From Chrysiogenia bacterium (GTDB lineage: Bacteria > JAGRBM01), in NCBI GenBank assembly GCA_020434085.1, contig JAGRBM010000379.1, forward strand, positions 1 to 11,976: a stretch of DNA of 11,976 nt, given 5' to 3'. Position 1 is the first letter of the stretch; each line of letters opens with the position of its first letter. The notes under the pieces are model-generated. The model was not told the origin of the DNA. It searched no databases and saw only the letters and a list, made by a program, of their open reading frames with translations. A program made the position numbers and the translations under genes. Positions 1 to 7,437 of this stretch are shown in pieces.

Positions 1-1767
1 GGCGATGACGTAGGGTGGAACCCCCTCGTCCTTGGAGAGCTGGAGGCGCCAGGCGCGCAGCTCGTCGAAGAGGCGCTTGGCATCGGGAGAGAACTCGGCA
101 GAGGCCACGACCTTGCGCTTTCGCGCCATGCGGCTCTCGGAGGCTTCGGGCCGGTGCGCCGGCGGCAGCACGAGGCGGGCAGGGCGCTCGCCTTTCATCA
201 CGGTGATGCCTTCCTCGGTAAGAAACACCAGCGGGTGCTCGCCGCCGGTAAAGCCCACCCAGCCGGCGGTCACGCAGCGACGCAGCAGGCGGGTAAGCCA
301 GTCCTCGGAGTGTTCCTTGAGAATGCCGTAGGTGCTGAGCTGGTCGAGGCCCGCGCGCTGGAGCCGCTCGTCCTTCGCGCCGCGCACGAGCTTGGCGGCG
401 GCGTTGAGGCCGAACTTGTGCTGCACGCGCGCCACGCCCGAGAGCGCCTTGCGGACCAGGAGGCTGACCTCTTCGGCATCCTGCTCGGTCTGGTCGAGCG
501 ACTCGCACACATCGCAGCGCCCGCAGCCGCCGAGCGCTTCGGCCTCGTCACCGAAGTAGCGGAGGATCGCATCGTGGCGGCAGCTTCCGCCCTCGGCCCA
601 GCGCATGAGTTCGAGAAAGAGGTTCCACTTGTGCTCGATGACGCGCGGGTCGGGCGCGCGCCCGTCCATGTCGGACTCCAGCAGTCTTCGCCGGCGCGGC
701 ATGTCGTTGGGCGCGCTGAGCATGAGGCCCCACGCGTCGCGCCCGTCGCGCCCGGCGCGACCGACTTCCTGGTAGTAGGCCTCGATCGATCCGGGCGGCC
801 CCAGGTGAATGACCGCGCGCACGTCGGAGCGATCGATGCCCATGCCGAACGCGTTTGTCGCGGCGATGACTTCGAGGCTTCCGTTGGAGAATCCGCGCTG
901 CACGCTCTCGCGAAGATTGGGCGAGAGCCCGGCGTGGTAGCTGCCCGCCTTCCACCCGGCGTCGATGAGGCGCTGGGCCTCTTCCTCGGCCATGCGGCGC
1001 GTGGGCGAATAGATGATCGCCGCGCCGCGGTCGCTGCCCGGGCCGCCGAGCGCCTCGGCCAGCAGCGCATCGACGCGGCGGCAGCGGTCGGCCTTGCCGC
1101 TCACCTCGGCGGCGCGCAGCCGCAGGTTGGGTCGCGCAAAGCCGCGCACGTGCTGGGGGGTGTCGGTGCCAAGGCCGAGCTTGGCGACGATCTCGTCGCG
1201 CACCACCGGCGTGGCGGTCGCGGTGCAGGCAATCACCCGCGGGCTGCCGCGCACCAGGGCAAGCATCTCGCCGATCTGCGCATACTCGGGGCGGAAATCG
1301 TGCCCCCACTCGCTGATGCAGTGGGCCTCATCGACCGCGACGAGCGGGCAGTCGATCTGCGAGAGCAGCTCGCGAAAGCCCTCGAAGGCAAGGCGCTCTG
1401 GCGCGACGTAGACGATCTTGTACTGGCCGCGGCGCAGGTTCGAAAGGCGCTCGCGCATGTCGTCGGGACTCAGCGTGGAGGCGATGAAGGTCGCCGCAAT
1501 GCCGCGCTCTTCGAGGGCGCGCACCTGGTCGTTCATCAGCGCGATGAGCGGCGAAATGACCAGCGTCGTCCCCGGCAGCACGACCGCCGGGAGCTGGTAG
1601 GTCAGCGACTTGCCCCCGCCCGTGGGCGCCACCAGCAGGACGCGGCCCTCCTCGATCAGCGTCTCGACGGCCTCGCGCTGGCCCGGGCGAAAGCGCTCGT
1701 AGCCAAGGAGGGCGAGCCCTTCTTCGAGTTGTTCATTGATGGCGCTGGCTTCGGCGGCAGGGGACAT
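1..1767 (-). CDS. recQ: RecQ-family ATP-dependent DNA helicase, C-terminus cut by window edge
   Basis: A 3'-to-5' DNA helicase acting in recombination and repair in the cytoplasm (family knowledge). 589 codons are visible and the frame is still open at position 1. Motif 0 (FRPGQREAV) lies near residue 26, Walker A (GGGKS) at about 50-54, motif Ia (SPLIALMNDQV), then DEAH at 146-149 followed by the RecQ-specific aromatic loop (CISEWGHDFRPEY). Motif III (CTATATP), motif V (AFGMGID) and motif VI (QEVGRAGRDG, from residue 333) follow. The RecQ zinc site is complete: Cys396, Cys415, Cys418 and Cys421. A winged-helix RQC domain follows, then a basic linker. The start of an HRDC domain (LFDELRAWR) begins near residue 565, so only a short C-terminal piece is missing. 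The ATG at 1767 is the first possible start, because an in-frame TAG lies four codons upstream. The ribosome-binding site is weak. It lies 42 nt downstream of the ppx stop on the same strand, probably co-transcribed. Family assignment is firm. Confidence 0.96.
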   Translation of the reverse strand, partial: MSPAAEASAINEQLEEGLALLGYERFRPGQREAVETLIEEGRVLLVAPTGGGKSLTYQLPAVVLPGTTLVISPLIALMNDQVRALEERGIAATFIASTLSPDDMRERLSNLRRGQYKIVYVAPERLAFEGFRELLSQIDCPLVAVDEAHCISEWGHDFRPEYAQIGEMLALVRGSPRVIACTATATPVVRDEIVAKLGLGTDTPQHVRGFARPNLRLRAAEVSGKADRCRRVDALLAEALGGPGSDRGAAIIYSPTRRMAEEEAQRLIDAGWKAGSYHAGLSPNLRESVQRGFSNGSLEVIAATNAFGMGIDRSDVRAVIHLGPPGSIEAYYQEVGRAGRDGRDAWGLMLSAPNDMPRRRRLLESDMDGRAPDPRVIEHKWNLFLELMRWAEGGSCRHDAILRYFGDEAEALGGCGRCDVCESLDQTEQDAEEVSLLVRKALSGVARVQHKFGLNAAAKLVRGAKDERLQRAGLDQLSTYGILKEHSEDWLTRLLRRCVTAGWVGFTGGEHPLVFLTEEGITVMKGERPARLVLPPAHRPEASESRMARKRKVVASAEFSPDAKRLFDELRAWRLQLSKDEGVPPYVIA

Positions 1768-1809
1768 GGCCCCTATCTAGGTGGAATGGGGGCGACACTC
1801 AAGGGGGCG

Positions 1810-2781
1810 CTAGCTGCCCTTGCCGAGCTCCCGCGCGATGGGCGGCAGTTCGAGCTGCAGCTCGGTGGGCTGCGCGGCGCGCATCATTTCGAAGAGGATG
1901 CCCTCGCGAAGGCCCAGCTTGACGGCGTGGACGTAGTCGACGCCCAGGTGTTCCATGAGCCCTTCGAGCACAACAGCGCCTGCGACGATGATGTCGGCGC
2001 GGCGCTCGTGAAAGAACTTGTAGCGCTTCTTCGCCGTCATCTCGGCGAGCTCTTCGACGGCGATGGAGAAGTCTTCCGCCGGCACGGTCTTGCTCATCTC
2101 GCAGGGAGTGAAGTCGGCGAGCGCGCGGATCGTGCCCGAGCTTCCGTAGGCGTGGGTGAGATGGTCCCAGCCCTCGCCGGGGAGGTTGGCGGCGATTTGC
2201 TCGCGCACATACTCACGCATCATCTCGAGCTGCTTTTCTGGCACGAAGTCAGCGGCGTTGAAGAGCTCGGTCAGTCGCACGGTGCCGAGCTTGAGGCTGT
2301 AGAGATCGATGGGATCGTCGCCGCGGGCGTGAATGACCTCCGTCGATCCCCCGCCGATGTCGAAGACAATCGACTCGTCGGAACGGGACTTCCAGTGGAG
2401 CACGCCCTTGCAGATGAGGGCGGCTTCCTCGATGCCGGAGATGACTTCCAGGTGGATGCCGGTTTCCTTCTCGATCCGCTCCTGCACCTTGTCGGCGTTG
2501 CGCGCCTCGCGCATGGCGCTCGTTGCGACGGCACGGACCTGCGCGCCCCAGCGTTCGCAGAAGGCGGCATAACCCCCGATCGTCTCAACGAGCCGGTCGG
2601 CGACGGGCCTTGCCATCTTGCCGGTCTCGAAGACGCCCTCGCCGGGGCGGATCGCCTCGCGGGACTTGTGGACCGTGGAGAAGGAGCCGTCCGGGCGCAG
2701 CGTGACCATCTTCAGGCGCGAGGCATTGGTGCCCACGTCGATGGCGGCGAAGATCTTGCTGCTCTGTGCGGTGGCGCTCAC
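1810..2781 (-). CDS. ppx: Exopolyphosphatase, Ppx/GppA phosphatase family
   Basis: Predicted to release phosphate from polyphosphate chains, or to hydrolyse pppGpp; the family does both and sequence alone does not separate them. Adjacency to ppk favours polyphosphate. It has the ASKHA fold. From the preferred start, the phosphate-1 loop (AAIDVGTNASRLKMV) is near residues 12-26. SGIEEA follows, with the likely catalytic Glu near 118. DIGGGSTEV is near 141-149, then the SLKLGTVRL segment and the C-terminal GLREGILFEMM. Only the two-subdomain core is present (323 aa), without the extra HD-like C-terminal domain of long E. coli-type enzymes. I chose the GTG at 2781 because it sits about 10 nt after AGGGAG and leaves the usual short N-terminus. 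An in-frame GTG at 2832 would add 17 Gly/Ala-rich residues, has no visible ribosome-binding site and lies at the edge of an inverted repeat. It diverges from ppk and leads into recQ. Confidence 0.93.
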   Translation of the reverse strand: MSATAQSSKIFAAIDVGTNASRLKMVTLRPDGSFSTVHKSREAIRPGEGVFETGKMARPVADRLVETIGGYAAFCERWGAQVRAVATSAMREARNADKVQERIEKETGIHLEVISGIEEAALICKGVLHWKSRSDESIVFDIGGGSTEVIHARGDDPIDLYSLKLGTVRLTELFNAADFVPEKQLEMMREYVREQIAANLPGEGWDHLTHAYGSSGTIRALADFTPCEMSKTVPAEDFSIAVEELAEMTAKKRYKFFHERRADIIVAGAVVLEGLMEHLGVDYVHAVKLGLREGILFEMMRAAQPTELQLELPPIARELGKGS

Positions 2782-2831
2782 GCTGCTGGTTCTCCCTGCG
2801 GCGCCTCCGGCGGGGCCGGAAACGCGGACCA

Positions 2832-2856
2832 CGATTCTGCCGGGCAGGCAGAATCG
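2832..2856. repeat. Perfect 10-bp inverted repeat, 5-nt loop
   Basis: CGATTCTGCC and GGCAGAATCG flank GGGCA. It lies just upstream of the preferred ppx start, in the ppx/ppk divergent interval. No T-tract follows on either strand, so a regulatory dyad or 5'-leader hairpin of ppx is likelier than a terminator. Confidence 0.6.
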
Positions 2857-2863
2857 GCTCTAA

Positions 2864-2881
2864 CCCTGATTAAAGTCAGGG
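2864..2881. promoter_or_regulatory. Operator-like palindrome between ppx and ppk
   Basis: CCCTGA and TCAGGG flank TTAAAG, giving an 18-bp imperfect dyad of operator size. A similar element (CCCTGGATTCAAGT, 2888-2901) repeats the left arm and spacer 24 nt further on. No known regulator's consensus is recognised; I see no Pho box. Confidence 0.35.
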
Positions 2882-2887
2882 CAGACC

Positions 2888-2906
2888 CCCTGGATTCAAG
2901 TACAAT
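2888..2906 (+). promoter_or_regulatory. Possible ppk promoter -10 with overlapping repeat
   Basis: TACAAT at 2901-2906 resembles a sigma-70 -10 hexamer about 107 nt before the ppk start. The hexamer at -35 spacing (2878-2883, AGGGCA) is poor. If this is a promoter it is probably activator-dependent, and the CCCTGATTAAAGT / CCCTGGATTCAAGT pair immediately upstream would be natural activator sites. This is inference from sequence pattern only. Confidence 0.2.
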
Positions 2907-3013
2907 AGGGCTCTTGAGTAGGAATTGTAACACCTTTGTCGATTTCCGCCCCTAGGATGGGCATGCGGGCCGGGACCCGAAAGCATTTTCGAAAAATGCG
3001 TAAAACAGCCAGG

Positions 3014-5197
3014 ATGTCATTGGTGAGCGAGAAAGACCTCAACGAACCCGAATTGTACATCAACCGCGAACTCTCGTGGCTGGAGTTCAATGCCCGCGTG
3101 CTCGAGGAAGCGCTCGATCCCGAGCTGCCCCTCTATGAGCGCATCAAGTTCCTCGGCATTTTTTCCTCCAACCTCGATGAATTCTTCATGGTGCGCGTCG
3201 CCGGTCTCAAGCAGCAGTTCCTGAGCGGCGTGACCGAGACGCCCGCTGATGGGAAGCTGCCTTCGGAACAGCTCGCCGGAATCAGCGCCCGGTGCCACGA
3301 TCTGGTCAGTGAGCAATATCGCTGCTGGCGCGAGGAAGTCCTGCCCGCGCTCAAACAGAGCGGCGTGGAGATCGTCTCCACCGACAGGATGAGCGCCGCG
3401 CAGCGCGAGGGTGCGCTGGAGTTCTTCCGCGACACCGCGTTCCCGGCGCTCACGCCGCTGGCCGTTGATCCGGGTCACCCGTTCCCGCACCTTCGCAACA
3501 AGTCTTTGAATGTCGCGGTCATGCTCGTTCCCGATCAGCCGATCATGGGGCGCTCACCCAATGAGACCGCGTTTGCCGTGGTGCAGGTGCCCAGTATCTT
3601 CTCGCGTCTGGTGGAGCTTCCCCCGTCTCCGAAATGCACCGAGGGCGAGCACTGCAAGTCCTTCGTGTTGCTCGGCGAGCTCATCGCCATGCACGCCGGG
3701 CGGCTCTTTCCCGGTTACCGCGTGCTGGAGACCGCTGTTTTTCGCGTGACCCGCAACTGGGACATGGAGTTCGACGAGGAAGAGTCCGAAGACCTGCTCT
3801 CCACGATCGAAGAAGAGCTTCGCCGGCGCGACCGCGGCGCCGCCGTGCGCATGGAAATCAACCAGAGCGCATCGGACGAGATGCACGCCATTTTGCAGGA
3901 AGCGCTCAATCTCGAAGACTCCGACGTCTACAGCGTGGACGGACCGCTCGATCTGACCGACTTGATGAGCATCCCCAAGCTCGCGCCCAACGCCTCGTTG
4001 CAGCTCGACGTTCCCGCGCCGGTCATGCCGCGGGAATTTCGCGGCGCCGAGTCGGTCCTCTCGGTCATCCAGCAGCAGGACGTGGTGCTGCACCACCCCT
4101 ACGATTCTTTTGACCCGGTCACGCGCCTGGTGGAAGAGGCCGCAGACGATCCCGACGTGCTGGCCATCAAGCAGACGCTCTATCGTACCAGTCCCGACGG
4201 GCCCATCGTGCGCGCGCTCTCGCGCGCGGCGGAAAACGGCAAGCAGGTCGCCGCGCTCGTGGAACTCAAGGCGCGCTTCGACGAAGAGCGCAACATCGCC
4301 TGGGCCAAGACGCTGGAACAGAACGGCGTGCATGTCGTTTACGGCGTCGTGGGACTCAAGACCCATTGCAAGGTCACCCTCATCGTACGCCGCGAGGGCA
4401 AGGGCATCCGTCGCTACATGCACCTGGGCACGGGCAATTACAATCCGGACACGGCCAAGCTCTATACCGATCTATCCTTCTTTACCTGCCGCAAGGAGAT
4501 CGCCGAGGACGTCTCGGCCCTGTTCAACCTGTTGACGGGTTATTCGAACGCGCCCAACTGGAAGCGCCTCGCGGTGGCGCCCATCGATCTGCACAACAAG
4601 GTCCTGCGCCGGATCAAGGAAGAAGAGGACTTCGCCCAGGATGGCAAGCCCGCGCGCATCATCGCGAAGATGAACTCGCTGGTGGACCCGCGGGTGATCC
4701 GCGCGCTCTATCGGGCGAGCCAGGCGGGCGTGCAGATCGACCTCATCGTGCGCGGCATCTGCTGCCTGCGACCGGGCGTGCCCGGGGTGTCTGAGAACAT
4801 CCGGGTGATCAGCATCGTCGATCGCTTCCTGGAGCACAGCCGTGTCTTTGTTTTTGGTGAGGGCGAACGTCAGCGCATCTACGCATCCTCGGCCGACTGG
4901 ATGCCGCGCAACTTCCAGCGGCGGGTCGAGGTGATGTTCCCGATTGAAGACCCGGCCGGGCGCAAGCGCATCATGGAAGAAGTGCTGGGCATCTGCCTGC
5001 AGGACAATGTGAAGGCGAGAGCGTTGCAGCCAGACGGTACCTACATCCGGGTGCCTGCCGGCGAGCCCCGCATTCAGACGCAGGTTGTGCTCTCCGAGCG
5101 CGCGCGTGAGCAGCGCGTGGTCTCGGGCGCCCTCGATGGGCTGGTTGAAAAACCGGCTCCCGAGGAACAACCGGCCCAGCGCGCAGCGGGGCAGTAG
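3014..5197 (+). CDS. ppk1: Polyphosphate kinase 1 (PPK1)
   Basis: Reversibly transfers the ATP gamma-phosphate onto growing inorganic polyphosphate through a phosphohistidine intermediate; typically membrane-associated. 727 aa, normal for PPK1. The N-terminal domain is diagnostic (ELYINRELSWLEFN, then IFSSNLDEFFMVRVAGLK). Two PLD-like catalytic domains follow. His451 in GLKTHCK matches the autophosphorylated His435 of the E. coli enzyme. His470 in YMHLGTGNYN lies exactly 19 residues later, as the second essential His does. His608 in FLEHSRVFVF matches the general-acid His592. The start is uncertain. ATG 3014 gives a family-like N-terminus. GTG 3023 has AGGA 8 nt upstream and would be three codons shorter. 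In-frame starts at 2936 (TTG), 2957 and 2996 would add a basic Arg/Lys-rich leader atypical of the family. It diverges from ppx and is followed by sixA after 18 nt, so the two are likely one transcript. Confidence 0.96.
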   Translation: MSLVSEKDLNEPELYINRELSWLEFNARVLEEALDPELPLYERIKFLGIFSSNLDEFFMVRVAGLKQQFLSGVTETPADGKLPSEQLAGISARCHDLVSEQYRCWREEVLPALKQSGVEIVSTDRMSAAQREGALEFFRDTAFPALTPLAVDPGHPFPHLRNKSLNVAVMLVPDQPIMGRSPNETAFAVVQVPSIFSRLVELPPSPKCTEGEHCKSFVLLGELIAMHAGRLFPGYRVLETAVFRVTRNWDMEFDEEESEDLLSTIEEELRRRDRGAAVRMEINQSASDEMHAILQEALNLEDSDVYSVDGPLDLTDLMSIPKLAPNASLQLDVPAPVMPREFRGAESVLSVIQQQDVVLHHPYDSFDPVTRLVEEAADDPDVLAIKQTLYRTSPDGPIVRALSRAAENGKQVAALVELKARFDEERNIAWAKTLEQNGVHVVYGVVGLKTHCKVTLIVRREGKGIRRYMHLGTGNYNPDTAKLYTDLSFFTCRKEIAEDVSALFNLLTGYSNAPNWKRLAVAPIDLHNKVLRRIKEEEDFAQDGKPARIIAKMNSLVDPRVIRALYRASQAGVQIDLIVRGICCLRPGVPGVSENIRVISIVDRFLEHSRVFVFGEGERQRIYASSADWMPRNFQRRVEVMFPIEDPAGRKRIMEEVLGICLQDNVKARALQPDGTYIRVPAGEPRIQTQVVLSERAREQRVVSGALDGLVEKPAPEEQPAQRAAGQ

Positions 5198-5215
5198 GCC
5201 TCCCGGGGAGAACGA

Positions 5216-5722
5216 ATGCTTCTCTATCTCATGCGCCACGGCATTGCCGTAGACCGCAACGACCCCAAATGCCCGCCCGAGGCAAAGCGCCCACTGACCG
5301 AGAAAGGCGTGAAGCGAACCGCCGCCGCCGTCGCGGGGCTCGCCCGCATGATCACGGCGCCCGACGTCATCGTGTCCAGCCCTTATCGGCGCGCGGGAGA
5401 AACCGCGGAGCTGGTCGCCGACGCATTCGAGCTCTCTCACAAAGACATCGTGTACACCAAAGCCCTCCTGCCGGAGGCCAATCCCTCGGAACTCTTCGCC
5501 TTCCTCGAGAAATACAACGGCCGGTCCGTCATGTGCACGGGCCATGCACCCAACCTCGACCTGGTGCTCGCCTCCGCCATCGGCGCCAAGCGCATGTCGG
5601 TGACCGGCATGAAAAAGGCGGCCGTGGCCTGCCTGAATTTCTCGGCCCTTCGCGCGGGGCTCGCCGATCTGCTCTGGCTGGCCGAGCCACGGCTGCTGCG
5701 CGCGCTCGCCGGCGAGGACTAG
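5216..5722 (+). CDS. sixA: Phosphohistidine phosphatase SixA-like
   Basis: A histidine-phosphatase (phosphoglycerate-mutase-like) enzyme predicted to remove phosphate from phosphohistidine on proteins. In E. coli, SixA acts on ArcB and nitrogen-PTS phosphocarriers. 168 aa matches the compact SixA subfamily. The catalytic signature RHG is at residues 7-9, with His8 as nucleophile. SSPYRRA gives the phosphate-pocket Arg near 58-59. LLPEANP supplies the likely acid Glu86. TGHAPNL carries the second catalytic His110; SixA proteins usually read GHNP here. The start is clear: GGGGAG at 5205-5210 lies 5 nt before ATG. It lies 18 nt after ppk, strongly suggesting co-transcription. No sensor kinase or PTS gene is nearby, so the substrate cannot be read from context. 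Confidence 0.9.
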   Translation: MLLYLMRHGIAVDRNDPKCPPEAKRPLTEKGVKRTAAAVAGLARMITAPDVIVSSPYRRAGETAELVADAFELSHKDIVYTKALLPEANPSELFAFLEKYNGRSVMCTGHAPNLDLVLASAIGAKRMSVTGMKKAAVACLNFSALRAGLADLLWLAEPRLLRALAGED

Positions 5723-5746
5723 GCAAGGCTGCTGGACCCGTGCTCA

Positions 5747-5767
5747 GTGTGCGCCTAGGTTGCACAC
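5747..5767. repeat. Dyad abutting the hemerythrin-like start codon
   Basis: GTGTGC (5747-5752) and GCACAC (5762-5767) form a perfect 6-bp inverted repeat whose second arm ends at the base before ATG 5768. The 9-nt centre, GCCTAGGTT, contains the only weak Shine-Dalgarno-like AGG (5757-5759). It could be an operator or an initiation-region hairpin. Confidence 0.4.
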
Positions 5768-6289
5768 ATGGTGATGAACCCCTTCCAGAACAACCGCGAA
5801 GACCCGACCGATCCGGTGGGGCTGCTCCTCGACTGTCACGCGAGAATCCGGCACTTCACCGGCGTGGCGCAGAAGATGATCGGCCCCCACGACGCAGATG
5901 ACGAATCGGTGCGCCTGGCGGCCGAATCGGTGGCGCGCTACTTCGAAAAAGCTCTGCCGCTTCATGCCGAGGACGAGGACGACTCGCTGCTGCCGAGGCT
6001 GGAGAGCGCGGGAGTCGCGTGCGAGACCGAGCGCATGCACGCCGAACACGCGGAGATCCATTCTTTGATCGGCGAGCTGCTTCCCTCGTGGAAGAAGCTG
6101 ATCGATGAGCCCGCATCGCTGCCGGAGCTTCGCGAGCAGCTCGCCGGGTCAACCCGGCGCCTCTCGGAGGTGTTCGAGAAACACCTTGCCTACGAGGAAG
6201 CCGAGCTCTTCCCCCATGTGGGTGGCGTGCTCGACGAAGCGCTGCGCCGCAAGATCTTCTCCGAAATGCGCGCGCGCCGCGCGCCCTGA
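5768..6289 (+). CDS. Hemerythrin-like HHE cation-binding protein
   Basis: A soluble four-helix-bundle protein expected to bind a di-iron centre. Members act in O2 or NO sensing/binding, iron handling or stress defence, and the exact role here is not predictable. 173 aa, with no signal peptide or membrane segment. Candidate metal ligands have the family spacing: His24, then His66xxxGlu70, His94xxxHis98, and His139xxxGlu143 in FEKHLAYEEAELFPH. The pattern is complete, so metal binding is likely intact. The start is uncertain between ATG 5768 and ATG 5774. Both have only a weak AGG upstream, and a 21-nt dyad abuts the first. It is 45 nt after sixA on the same strand, so read-through from ppk-sixA is possible, but the dyad suggests separate control. 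About 109 nt follow before the next gene. Confidence 0.87.
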   Translation: MVMNPFQNNREDPTDPVGLLLDCHARIRHFTGVAQKMIGPHDADDESVRLAAESVARYFEKALPLHAEDEDDSLLPRLESAGVACETERMHAEHAEIHSLIGELLPSWKKLIDEPASLPELREQLAGSTRRLSEVFEKHLAYEEAELFPHVGGVLDEALRRKIFSEMRARRAP

Positions 6290-6342
6290 AGCCTGTCGCA
6301 GCGAAAGGGCCTGCCGCGACGATTGTAACCTATATATGGCGT

Positions 6343-6359
6343 CCCAAAGGGAACTTGGG
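6343..6359. repeat. Short inverted repeat upstream of the DUF457 gene
   Basis: CCCAA and TTGGG flank AGGGAAC, three bases upstream of a candidate -35 box at 6362. There is no T-tract, so it is not a typical intrinsic terminator. It may be an operator half-site pair or chance. Confidence 0.2.
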
Positions 6360-6361
6360 CG

Positions 6362-6390
6362 TTGACCGCGCCGGCTGCGTTGGCTTCAAT
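6362..6390 (+). promoter_or_regulatory. Candidate sigma-70 promoter, possibly leaderless transcript
   Basis: TTGACC (6362-6367) and TTCAAT (6385-6390) are separated by exactly 17 nt. Transcription would start at about 6397-6399, on or just before ATG 6399. The gene has no recognisable Shine-Dalgarno sequence (AATCGCCTGCC precedes the ATG), which fits a leaderless mRNA. Confidence 0.3.
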
Positions 6391-6398
6391 CGCCTGCC

Positions 6399-7430
6399 AT
6401 GGACCCGGTAACCCAGGGCGCCCTTGGCGCCGCGGCGGCGCAGGCCGTGCTCGGTGGCAGGAAAGAGATTCCCGCCGGGGCCCTGTGGCTGATGGGAGCG
6501 GCCGGCGGAATGGCAGCCGACCTCGATGTGCTCATTCGCAGCGCCGAGGACCCGCTTCTCAAGATCCTCTTCCACCGCCATTTCACTCACTCGCTGATTT
6601 TCATTCCCATCGGCGGACTCATCTGCGCGCTGCCCTGGCTCATCCCGAAAAAATACCGGCCCCACTGGCGGCAGGTCCTTGCCGCGACGACCATCGGTTA
6701 CGCCACCCACGGGGTACTCGATGCCTGCACGACCTACGGCACGTTGCTGCTCTGGCCCTTCTCGGACCACCGGGTGAACTGGGGGCTCGTCTCGGTCATC
6801 GATCCGATGTTCACGTTTCCGCTGATTGCCGCAGTGGTGATCGCGGCGCGAAGAAAGCTTGCGCGCCCGGCAATCGCAGGGCTGGCCTGGTGCCTGCTCT
6901 ACCTGAGTCTGGGCGGGATGCAGCATTACCGCGCCCACAGCGTGCAGGAGCGCCTTGCCGCAAAGCGCGGCCACACCATCGAGCGCTCCGATGTCTTCGT
7001 CTCCTTTGCCAACAACATCACCTGGCGCTCGGTCTATGAAGCGGGCGGGGTGCTCTATGCCGACAAGATCCGCGTGCCCTGGCTGGGGCGCGGCCGCGCC
7101 AGTGAGGGAGAGACCCGCGCAGCGCTGGACGCATCGCGCCTGCCGGCCGGGGTGCAGAGCAACCCCGAGACCGCCCGGGCCCTGCGGCTCATCAAGTGGT
7201 TTGCCGCCGACTGGGTGGCCCAGGACCCCGAAGATCCGGCCGTCGTGGGGGACCTGCGCTACTCGTTTTCGCCCGAGCAATTTTCGCCCATCTGGGGCGT
7301 GCGCCTCAAACCCGGTGATCGGGACCGGCCGGTGGAGTGGGTGAACAACCGCCGCAAGCGCTCCATCGATACCCGGCACATCGTTCAGCTCGTATTCGAG
7401 GACGGCCCGAGGCCGATCTATTTCGAGTGA
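6399..7430 (+). CDS. YdjM/DUF457-family membrane-bound putative metal-dependent hydrolase
   Basis: An integral inner-membrane protein of the family that includes E. coli YdjM (LexA-regulated); the substrate is unknown. 343 aa. It opens with the family signature MDPVTQGALGAA. Conserved polar residues lie in or near membrane helices: Asp41 and Asp43 (AADLD), a His cluster at 59-64 (HRHFTHS), and His104/Asp108 in YATHGVLDACTTYG. Asp123-His124 and Asp135 follow. These would form a metal site. Hydrophobic segments are around residues 27-47, 66-82, 94-120, 128-150 and 157-172. The C-terminal half (from about 175) is soluble and hydrophilic. ATG 6399 is the only start that gives the conserved N-terminus, but it has no ribosome-binding site. 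It reads toward the mrp operon, separated from it by a hairpin-rich leader. I see no SOS box (CTG-N10-CAG) just upstream, so LexA control is not supported. Confidence 0.85.
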   Translation: MDPVTQGALGAAAAQAVLGGRKEIPAGALWLMGAAGGMAADLDVLIRSAEDPLLKILFHRHFTHSLIFIPIGGLICALPWLIPKKYRPHWRQVLAATTIGYATHGVLDACTTYGTLLLWPFSDHRVNWGLVSVIDPMFTFPLIAAVVIAARRKLARPAIAGLAWCLLYLSLGGMQHYRAHSVQERLAAKRGHTIERSDVFVSFANNITWRSVYEAGGVLYADKIRVPWLGRGRASEGETRAALDASRLPAGVQSNPETARALRLIKWFAADWVAQDPEDPAVVGDLRYSFSPEQFSPIWGVRLKPGDRDRPVEWVNNRRKRSIDTRHIVQLVFEDGPRPIYFE

Positions 7431-7437
7431 GAAATTC

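Noticed and set aside
154-2955. A 933-codon open frame on the plus strand across recQ and ppx
   Set aside because: Its translation is Ala/Arg/His-rich with no recognisable domain, while the opposite strand encodes two complete-motif proteins (RecQ, Ppx). Long antisense frames are expected in GC-rich genes with strong third-position bias.
6296-6320. Intrinsic terminator after the hemerythrin-like gene (GTCGC ... GCGAC)
   Set aside because: The stem is only 5 bp with a 15-nt loop and no T-tract follows, so it cannot be separated from chance in GC-rich DNA.
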